A program made the translations under genes and the position numbers. The notes under the pieces are model-generated. The model was not told where the DNA came from and made no database searches. It saw nothing but the letters and a program-made list of their open reading frames with translations. This document shows positions 1-8,400 of a stretch of 64,000 nucleotides of DNA, in pieces; position 1 is the first letter of the stretch; every line of letters starts with the position of its first letter. This DNA comes from Corallococcus coralloides DSM 2259 (lineage in GTDB: Bacteria; Myxococcota; Myxococcia; Myxococcales; Myxococcaceae), in NCBI RefSeq assembly GCF_000255295.1, contig NC_017030.1, positions 4,216,001-4,280,000 of the forward strand, given 5' to 3'.

Positions 1-2
1 GG

Positions 3-3000
3 AATCGGCTACGGCTGGAGCAGCCGCTGGTGTCCCGCTTCCGGACCAGGCGCGTCGAGACGCAGGCCCCGAAGCGCGTGGAGGCCAAGGGCGGTCCGAC
101 GATGGCGGAACTGGTCGCGCTGGTGCGTCGCGCGGCGGCGGAGTCGATGGGTCTGCCCGCGGGCGGACAGGTCATCGACGACGAACCGCTGATGGCCCAG
201 GGGCTGGATTCGCTGGGCGCGGTCGGACTGGCGCAGAGCCTCAGCCGCGAGCTGGGCCTGACGCTGGGCGCGGTGTTCGTGCTCAACCATCCGACGCTCG
301 AAGAGATGGCCGCGGCGCTCGCCGCACGGCTGGAGAACACGACGTCGACCCCGCCGGCTCCGCGTCCGCGGATGCAGCGCTCCGAGGAGCCCATCGCCAT
401 CGTGGGCACCGCCTGCCGTCTGCCCGGCAACGTCCGCTCCCCGGACGAGCTGTGGGAGATGCTGCTCGCGGGGCGGGACTGCGTGACGGAGATCCCCTCG
501 TCCCGCTTCGACATCGATGAGGTGTTCGACGCCAACCCGGACGTGGCGGGCTGCAGCTACACCCGGCGCGGCGCCTTCATGAGCGGGGTGGAGAGCTTCG
601 ACCTCGACTTCTTCGGCATCCCGGTCGCGGAGGCGCGGGCCATGGACCCGCATCAGCGCCTGTTGCTCGAAGTGGCCTACGAGGCCTTCCACGACGCGGG
701 CTACGACAAGAAGCGCCTGCGAGGCTCCGCCACGGGCGTCTTCGTCGGGGTCGCCAACCAGGACTGGATGATCGTCTGCGGGGAGACCGAGGCGAAGAAC
801 CCCTTCTTCGGGGCCGGCGTGTCGTCCTCCATCATGTCCAACCGCATCTCGTACCTGCTGGGACTCACGGGGCCCAGCATGACGCTGGACACCGCCTGTT
901 CGTCATCCCTGGTCGCGGTGGACCTGGCGGTGGAGAAGCTGCGCGGCGGCGTGTGTTCGACGGCGCTCGTGGGCGGCGTCAACGTGATGCTGCACCACCG
1001 CACCTTCGTCGGCTGTTGCTCCGCCAAGATGCTGTCCTCCGAGGGCCGCTGCGCGACCTTCGACGCCTCCGCAGACGGCTACTGCCGGGGCGAAGGCGTG
1101 GGCGCGGTCGTCCTCAAGCGGCTCAGTGATGCGCTGGCGGACGGCGATGAGGTGCTGGCCGTCATTCGCGGCACGGCGGTCAACCAGGATGGCCGTAGCA
1201 CGTCCCTGACCGCACCTAATGGCCTGGCGCAGGAGGCGGTCATCCGGCAGGCGCTGGACGTCGCGGGGCTGGAGGGACGCGACGTGGACTACGTCGAATG
1301 CCACGGCACCGGCACGTCGCTGGGCGACCCGATTGAAGTCGAGGCGCTCAAGACCGTCCTGGGGGAACGCCGCGAGAAGCCGGTGGTGCTGGGCGCCATC
1401 AAGAGCAACATCGGCCACCTGGAAGGGGCCGCCGGTGTGGCCGGTCTCATCAAGGCGGTGGAGGTGGTGCGCCGCCGGGAAGCACCCGGCAACGTGCACT
1501 TCCAGTCGCTGAATCCGAAGATCGACCTGAACGGCTTCCCCGCGGTGATCCCGACGGCGCCGACGGCGCTGGGCAAGAAGGGGGACACGCGACCGCTCGT
1601 GGCGGGTGTGTCGTCCTTCGGCTTCGGCGGAACCAACGCCCACGTGGTGCTGGAGTCGTACGCTGGCGCGGTGGCGGAGCGGCGTGCGCGCATGGAGTAC
1701 GCGCCGCGCTTCCTGCCGTGGCGGCGGCTGCCGCATCCGTTCCTGAGCCGCAAGGAGGACGGTGGCTTCGTGGCGGTGCTCGCGGGGGAGCAGGCGGAGC
1801 GCTGGAAGGACCACCGCATCGCGGAGCAGGTGCTGGTGCCCGCCGCGAGCCACCTGACGCTGCTGGGCGGCGCCACGCTGTTGAAGCAGGGCGCGGACGG
1901 CATCAAGGCCCCTGGCGTCCTGGTGGAAGACGTCATCATGCCGCGTCCGCTCGTGGTGAGCGCTGAAGGCACCCGGGTTCGTTGTGTCGAAAGCGGCGGC
2001 CAGTGGAGCGTGGAAGGCGGGCAGGGCGCCTTCCCGGAGAAGGTGGCGAGCTGCCGCTCCGCGCGGGTCCTGAACAGCATCGACCTGATGACCAGCGACG
2101 TGGACGTCGACGCCGTGCTCGACCGCTGCGCTCCGGAGGACGTGGGGGCGGTGTACGAGACGATGTCCCGGTTGGGAGCGAACTTCGGGCGTGGCTACCG
2201 CAACCTGACGCGGCTGCACCTGGGTGAAGAGGAAGCCATCGCGCGGATCGAGGTGGAGCACACCTCCGTGGTGGACCGGAGCCTGACGCTGTTGCATCCG
2301 GCGACGCTGGACGCGGGCATCCAGTTGCTGGGCCTGTGCGGTCTGAAGACCTGTGGCGTCTGTCTGCCGTTCAGCGTCCAGAGCGCCCGGCTGTTCTCCG
2401 TGGAGGAACAGCCGCGCAAGCTGTGGGCCTACGCCCGGGTGACGGAGCGCGGAGCCAGGAGCGTGGAAGGAACGGTGACGCTCTTCGGGGACACCGGTGA
2501 GGTGTACGCGGTCCTGGAGGGGCTGACCTGCCGGCAGGCGAACGTGGACACCCAGCTCCACGACAGCCTCTTCGAGACGGAGTGGACGCCCCAGGTGCCC
2601 GCGCCGAACCTGCTGCCCGTCAGGAGCGAGGGAACCGGGCTGTTGCTGTCGCGCGTGAAGCTCGAGGGAGCGACGCCGCCGGGATGGCAGGTGCTGGTGG
2701 CGGAGCATGAAGAGCAGTGGCTGCCGGTGGTGTCGGGCCAGCGCTGGACGACGGTGGCGCTCTGGAGCCATGGCGCGGAGGAGGACGTGGCGCTGGGACT
2801 GCGACTGCTCCAGACGGCCCAGACGGAGCGCTGGGTGTTCCTGACGGAAGCAGGCAGCGACGGCGACGCCGGACTGTGGGGCCTGGCCAGGACGGTGCGC
2901 CTGGAACGCCCGGAGGTGCGGCTGCGCTGCATCGAGCACGCGGGGAGCACGCTTGCGAAGGTGCTCACGCTCGCGACGAGCGATGACGTGGAGGACGAGC

Positions 3001-5498
3001 TGTCGGTGGATGGGGCGGGGGTGGTGCGGGTCCCCCGCCTGCGGCGCACCAGCGACATTGGTGCCGCCGAACGCCTCCAGGTGCGTCCGGACGCGACGTA
3101 CGTCATCAGCGGAGGGCAGGGTGGGTTGGGCAAGGTGGTGGCCCGGCTGCTGGTGGAGCGCGGAGCCACGCACGTGCTGCTGCTGTCGCGCACGGCGGGA
3201 GCAACGCTATCGCCGGAGCTGGAAGCGCTGCGCGCGAAGGCACGGGTGGCGAGCGTCGCGTGCGACGTATCGCGTGCGGAGAGCGTGCGCGAGGCAAAGG
3301 CCTGGCTGGAGGCCTCGGGCTGGCCCACGGTGGGCGGAGTCGTCCACGCAGCGGGAGTGCTGAGCGACGGAACGCTGCCAAACCAGTCCGTGGAGAAGCT
3401 GCGTCAGGCCTACGGAGCGAAGGTGCACGGAGCGAGGAACCTGCGGGAAGTCTTCACCCCGCCGGACTTCCTGGTGCTCTTCTCGTCCGCGGCGGCGGTC
3501 TTCGGCTCCTCCGGCCAGGGCAGCTACGCGGCGGCGAACGCGACGTTGGATGCGCTGGCTCGGAAGTGGTCGGCAGCAGGCGAGCCGGTGCTGTCGGTGC
3601 AGTGGGGCGCATGGTCCGACGGCGGCATGGCGGCAAAGCACGAGGCGTACAAGCGCGCTGAGGCGGGAGGCTTCGGCAGCATCAGTGACGCGCTAGGCAC
3701 GGCGGCGCTGGAGCAGTTGCTGGCGGCAGGCAAGCGAGGCGCGGTGTGCGTCTCGCCCATCGACTGGAACCGGCTGCGGCTGGAACTGCCGCTGGTGTCG
3801 CGCTTCCGGACCAGGCGCGTCGAGACGCAGGACCCGAAGCGCGCGGAGGCCAAGGGTGGACCGACGATGGCGGAGCTGGTCGCGCTGGTGCGTCGCGCGG
3901 CGGCGGAGTCGATGGGCCTGCCCGCGGGCGGCCAGATCATCGACGACGAACCGTTGATGGCGCAGGGGCTGGACTCGCTGGGCGCGGTCGGACTGGCCCA
4001 GAATCTCAGCCGCGAGCTGAGCCTCACGGTGGGCGCGGTGTTCGTGCTCAATCACCCGACGTTGAAGGAGCTGGCCACGGCACTCGCCGCACGGCTGGAG
4101 ACCTCGACGCCGAGCACGCCAGCCCCCCGCACGCGGACGCAACGGCAGCCGCGGCGCTCCGAGGAGCCCATCGCCATCGTGTCCCGTGCTTGCCGTCTGC
4201 CTGGAGACGTCCTGTCACCGGACGAGATGTGGGAGATGTTGCTCGCGGGGCGGGATTGCGTAACGGAGATCCCGTCGTCCCGCTTCGACATCGACGCGGT
4301 GTACGACCCCAATCCGAACGCGGTGGGACGCAGCTACACCCGGCGCGGCGCCTTCATGAACGAGGTGGAGAGCTTCGACCACGACTTCTTCGGCATCCCG
4401 GTCGCGGAGGCGCGCGCCATGGATCCGCAGCAGCGGCTGCTGCTGGAGGTCGCCTACGAGGCCTTCCATGCCGCCGGATACGACAAGGAGCGCCTGCGCT
4501 CGTCACGCATCGGCGTGTTCGTGGGCCAGATGAACCATGACTGGGCGCACATGAACGGCGAGGACCAGCTGTCGGATCCGTTCTTCGGCGCGGGGTCGTC
4601 GGCGTCCATCACGTCCAATCGCATCTCGTACCTGCTGGGACTCACGGGGCCCAGCATGACGCTGGACACCGCCTGTTCGTCGTCCCTGGTCGCGGTGGAC
4701 CTGGCGGTGGAGAAGCTGCGCAGCGGCGTGTGCTCGGCGGCGCTGGTGGGCGGCGTCAACGTGATGCTGCACTCCCGCTCGTTCGTGGGCTGCTCCGCGG
4801 CGAAGATGCTGTCCATCCAGGGCCGCTGCGCGACCTTCGACGCGGCCGCGGATGGCTACTGCCGGGGCGAAGGCGTGGGCGCGGTCGTCCTCAAGCGCCT
4901 CAGTGACGCACTGGCGGATGGCGACGAGGTGCTGGCGGTCATTCGCGGCACGGCGGTCAACCAGGATGGACGCAGTGCTTCACTGACGGCGCCCAATGGC
5001 CTGGCGCAGGAGGCGGTCATCCGGCAGGCGCTGGACGTCGCGGGGCTGGAAGGACGCGACGTGGACTACGTCGAGTGCCACGGCACCGGCACGTCGCTGG
5101 GCGACCCGATTGAAGTCGAAGCGCTCAAGAACGTGCTGGGGGCGCAGCGAGACAAGCCCGTGGTCCTGGGCGCGGTGAAGAGCAACATCGGCCACCTGGA
5201 GGGCGCCGCCGGTGTGGTGGGGCTCATCAAGGCGGTGGAGGTGCTGCGCCGCCGGGCGGCCCCCGGCAACGTGCACTTCAAGACGCTGAATCCGAAGATC
5301 GACCTGGCGGGTTTCTCCGCCGTCATTCCGACCCAGCCCACGGCGCTGGGCCGGAACGGTGAGCAGCGGCCGCTCGTCGCCGGTGTCTCGTCGTTCGGCT
5401 TCGGCGGCACCAATGCTCACGTCGTACTTGAATCCTGGGATGCGGCCGCGTCAGGCCGGGCGAATGCGTTCGCGAAGGAAGTGGGGGGCAGGGAATGA
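3..5498 (+). CDS. Modular type I polyketide synthase, ACP-KS-DH-KR-ACP-KS, 5' end outside window
   Basis: The frame is open at the left edge, and its first residues (NRLRLEQPLVSRF) match the KR-ACP linker found again near nt 3766, so the true start lies upstream. Domains in order: ACP with GLDSL (about nt 100-345); KS (383-1665) with DTACSSS, the HGTGT histidine and KSNIGH; DH (1720-2560) with an HxxxxxxxxP motif whose usual Gly is Glu (HRIAEQVLVP) and a later DAGIQ; KR (2560-3700) with GGQGGLG and a Ser-Tyr-Asn triad region; ACP (3840-4110); KS (4158-5440). No AT lies between the first KS and its DH. The second KS ends about 23 residues after its GTNAHV motif with no KS-AT linker. The stop overlaps the next start (ATGA). 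The protein should extend and beta-process a polyketide on carrier domains in the cytoplasm. Confidence 0.93.
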   Translation, partial: NRLRLEQPLVSRFRTRRVETQAPKRVEAKGGPTMAELVALVRRAAAESMGLPAGGQVIDDEPLMAQGLDSLGAVGLAQSLSRELGLTLGAVFVLNHPTLEEMAAALAARLENTTSTPPAPRPRMQRSEEPIAIVGTACRLPGNVRSPDELWEMLLAGRDCVTEIPSSRFDIDEVFDANPDVAGCSYTRRGAFMSGVESFDLDFFGIPVAEARAMDPHQRLLLEVAYEAFHDAGYDKKRLRGSATGVFVGVANQDWMIVCGETEAKNPFFGAGVSSSIMSNRISYLLGLTGPSMTLDTACSSSLVAVDLAVEKLRGGVCSTALVGGVNVMLHHRTFVGCCSAKMLSSEGRCATFDASADGYCRGEGVGAVVLKRLSDALADGDEVLAVIRGTAVNQDGRSTSLTAPNGLAQEAVIRQALDVAGLEGRDVDYVECHGTGTSLGDPIEVEALKTVLGERREKPVVLGAIKSNIGHLEGAAGVAGLIKAVEVVRRREAPGNVHFQSLNPKIDLNGFPAVIPTAPTALGKKGDTRPLVAGVSSFGFGGTNAHVVLESYAGAVAERRARMEYAPRFLPWRRLPHPFLSRKEDGGFVAVLAGEQAERWKDHRIAEQVLVPAASHLTLLGGATLLKQGADGIKAPGVLVEDVIMPRPLVVSAEGTRVRCVESGGQWSVEGGQGAFPEKVASCRSARVLNSIDLMTSDVDVDAVLDRCAPEDVGAVYETMSRLGANFGRGYRNLTRLHLGEEEAIARIEVEHTSVVDRSLTLLHPATLDAGIQLLGLCGLKTCGVCLPFSVQSARLFSVEEQPRKLWAYARVTERGARSVEGTVTLFGDTGEVYAVLEGLTCRQANVDTQLHDSLFETEWTPQVPAPNLLPVRSEGTGLLLSRVKLEGATPPGWQVLVAEHEEQWLPVVSGQRWTTVALWSHGAEEDVALGLRLLQTAQTERWVFLTEAGSDGDAGLWGLARTVRLERPEVRLRCIEHAGSTLAKVLTLATSDDVEDELSVDGAGVVRVPRLRRTSDIGAAERLQVRPDATYVISGGQGGLGKVVARLLVERGATHVLLLSRTAGATLSPELEALRAKARVASVACDVSRAESVREAKAWLEASGWPTVGGVVHAAGVLSDGTLPNQSVEKLRQAYGAKVHGARNLREVFTPPDFLVLFSSAAAVFGSSGQGSYAAANATLDALARKWSAAGEPVLSVQWGAWSDGGMAAKHEAYKRAEAGGFGSISDALGTAALEQLLAAGKRGAVCVSPIDWNRLRLELPLVSRFRTRRVETQDPKRAEAKGGPTMAELVALVRRAAAESMGLPAGGQIIDDEPLMAQGLDSLGAVGLAQNLSRELSLTVGAVFVLNHPTLKELATALAARLETSTPSTPAPRTRTQRQPRRSEEPIAIVSRACRLPGDVLSPDEMWEMLLAGRDCVTEIPSSRFDIDAVYDPNPNAVGRSYTRRGAFMNEVESFDHDFFGIPVAEARAMDPQQRLLLEVAYEAFHAAGYDKERLRSSRIGVFVGQMNHDWAHMNGEDQLSDPFFGAGSSASITSNRISYLLGLTGPSMTLDTACSSSLVAVDLAVEKLRSGVCSAALVGGVNVMLHSRSFVGCSAAKMLSIQGRCATFDAAADGYCRGEGVGAVVLKRLSDALADGDEVLAVIRGTAVNQDGRSASLTAPNGLAQEAVIRQALDVAGLEGRDVDYVECHGTGTSLGDPIEVEALKNVLGAQRDKPVVLGAVKSNIGHLEGAAGVVGLIKAVEVLRRRAAPGNVHFKTLNPKIDLAGFSAVIPTQPTALGRNGEQRPLVAGVSSFGFGGTNAHVVLESWDAAASGRANAFAKEVGGRE

Positions 5499-8400
5499 CT
5501 GCGCTTTGGATGTTCACCGGGCAGGGCTCGCTGGTGCCGGCAGCGGCGAAGGGCCTGTACGAAGCCAACCCCGTCTTCAAGGAGACGCTGGATCGCTACG
5601 CGGCATTCCTGGAGTCGAAGGTGGAGGTGCCGCTGCTGAAGCTGCTGCTCTCCGATGACAAGGACATGGCGGCGCAGGTGCAGGAGACGCAGTACGCGCA
5701 GCCAGCCATCGTGGCGCTCCAACTGGCGCAGGCGGCGATGTGGCAGGCGCGAGGCATGCGCCCCTCGGCGGTGCTGGGGCACTCGGTCGGTGAGTTCGCG
5801 GCGGCGGCGGTCGCGGGGGTGATGAGCGCGGAGCAGGCACTGGAGTTGGCCGCGCTGCGAGGCCGGCTGATGTCCGAGTGCCCGCGCGGTGGCATGGCGG
5901 CGGTGAGGAGTCCGGCGGAGCTGGTCCGGCCGTTGCTGCCACCGGAGCTGGTGGTGGCGGCGGAGAACGAGCGAACGACGACGGTGGTGGCGGGCCCGAA
6001 GGACGCGCTGCACCGGTTCGTCACGGAAGTGCTGGGCGTGGCCCACACGATGCTGGCGGTGTCGCACGCGTTCCACTCGCCGATGATGACTCCGGCGGCG
6101 GAGGCGTTCCGGAAGCAATTGGACGGGGTGGAACTGCGCGAGCCGCAAGGGATGCGGTTCATCTCCACGCTGACGGGCGCGGTGGAGACTTCGCGGCTGT
6201 GCACGGCGGAGTACTGGGCGGAGCAGCTGTTGAATCCGGTGCTGTTCCTGCGGGCGGTGGAGACGGCGTGGGCTGAAGGGGCTGCGAAGACCGTCGTGGA
6301 GCTGGGACCGGGCGCCACGCTGCTCAAGCTCGCACAGCGCATCGTGGGCGAGGCCGGGCCGCAATGGGTGGCATCGAGTCAGGCGCTCCGGTGGGGTCGA
6401 GGGCCCGGCTTGTTCCGGCACGTCCCCTTGGGATGGACCCGGCCCGGGGCGAAACCGGGAGCCGCCAAGGCCGCGCCGGTAGAGCAGGCAACGCCCGCCA
6501 CGTGTGTCTATGAGACGGCCTGGACGCCCGTCCCGCCAGTCGAGACACGTCCCGGCGGTACCGGTGCGCACCTGCTACTGACGCGACAGCCCCTGGAAGG
6601 AGAACTGCCCGCGGGCTGGCAGGCAGTGGTCGTAGAGGATGAGGCGCAGGCCGCGCTGTCCGACCAGCATTGGACGACGGTGGCGCTCTGGAGCCGTGGC
6701 GCGGAAGAGGACGTAGCGCTGGGGCTAAGGCTGCTACAGACGGCCCAGGCCGACCGGCGCGTGTTCGTGACGGAAGCCGGGAGCGAGGACGACGCGGGCC
6801 TGTGGGGCCTGGCGAGGACGTTCCGTTTGGAGCGTCCGGACCTCCAGGTGCGCTGCATCGAGAGCGCAGGGGGCACGCTGGCGAAGGTGCTCACGCTCGC
6901 GACGAGCGATGACGCGGAGGACGAGCTGTCAGTGGACGGGGCGGGAGTTGTGCGGGTCCCCCGCCTGCGGCGCTGTAGCGACGTCGGCGCCGTCGAACGC
7001 CTCCAGGTACGTCCGGACGCGACGTACGTCATCAGCGGAGGGCAGGGTGCGCTGGGCAAGGTGGTGTCCCGGCTGTTGGTGGAGCGCGGAGCCACGCACG
7101 TGCTGCTGCTGTCTCGGTCGGCGGGAGCAACGCTTTCGCCGGAGCTGGAGGCGCTGCGGGCAAAGGCTCGGGTGGAGAGCGTGGCGTGCGACGTGTCGCG
7201 TGCGGAGAGCGTGCGCGAGGCAAAGGCCTGGCTGGAGGCCTCGGGCTGGCCCACGGTGGGCGGAGTCGTCCACGCAGCGGGAGTGCTGAGCGACGGGACG
7301 CTGCCGAACCAGTCCGTGGAGAAGCTGCGTCAGGCCTACGGAGCGAAGGTGCGCGGAGCGAGGAACCTGCGGGGAGTCTTCACCCCGCCGGACTTCCTGG
7401 TGTTCTTCTCGTCCGCGGCGGCGGTGTTCGGCTCCTCGGGGCAGGGCAGCTACGCGGCGGCGAACGCGACGCTGGATGCGCTGGCGCGCAAGTGGTCCTC
7501 GGCGGGCGAGCCGGTGTTGTCAGTGCAGTGGGGCGCATGGTCCGACGGCGGCATGGCGGCGCGCCACGACGCGGCCCGGCGCGCGGAGACCGGAGGCTTC
7601 GGCAGCATCAGCGACGCGCTGGGCTCCGAGGTGCTGGAGCAGCTGCTGGCCGCTGGTAAGCGGGGCGCGGTGTGCGTCTCGCCCATCGACTGGAGCCGGC
7701 TGCGGCTGGAGCTGCCGCTGCTCTCCCGTCTCCGCCCCAAGGGCAGTGGGAGTCCGGCCCAGCCGGGGACCGAACCCGCTCCGAGCGCCACCCTCGTCGC
7801 GGCGGAGGACCTGCTCGCGATGGTCCGTCAGGCGGCCGCTGAGTCCGTGGGGAGGCCCGTCGCGGATGACGCGTCCCTGCTGGACAGCGGGCTGGACTCG
7901 CTGGGCAGCGTGTCCCTGCGCAACCGCCTCGCCTCGCGCCTGAACGTCGAGCTGTCGGCCGCCTTCGTCTTCGAATACCCGAGCATCAGCACGATGGCCC
8001 GTCACCTGGCGTCCCTGGCGCCCCGCGCCGCCGTGGCCGCGCGTCCCGTGGCCTCGGCGCCCCGGCCCCAGCTGCCGGTGCTGGTGATTGGCGCCGGGAT
8101 GGGCGGACTCAGCTTCGCCCGGCAGCTGGAGAAGGCTGGGACCTCCGTGGTCGTGATGGATGCGGCTCCTCGTGTGGGCGGCGTCTGGCGCACGCTGGCC
8201 AATGCCTCGTCCAAGCTGCAGATCGACTCGCCGGCCTACGACTTCGACAGCACCACGATGCCGTCGCCCGGGGGCCACAGCTGGAGGACGAGCTTCCCCT
8301 CGCAGCAGGAGATCCTCACCGGCTGCCAGGACATGGCCGGGTCCCTGCTGGGGCCCGTGTATCTGGAGTCTCGCGTCCAGGCCGTGCGCAAGGTCGCGGA

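Noticed and set aside
903-3173. Long minus-strand frame across the PKS
   Set aside because: Arg/His/Gln-rich antisense shadow of KS-DH-KR with no motif of its own.
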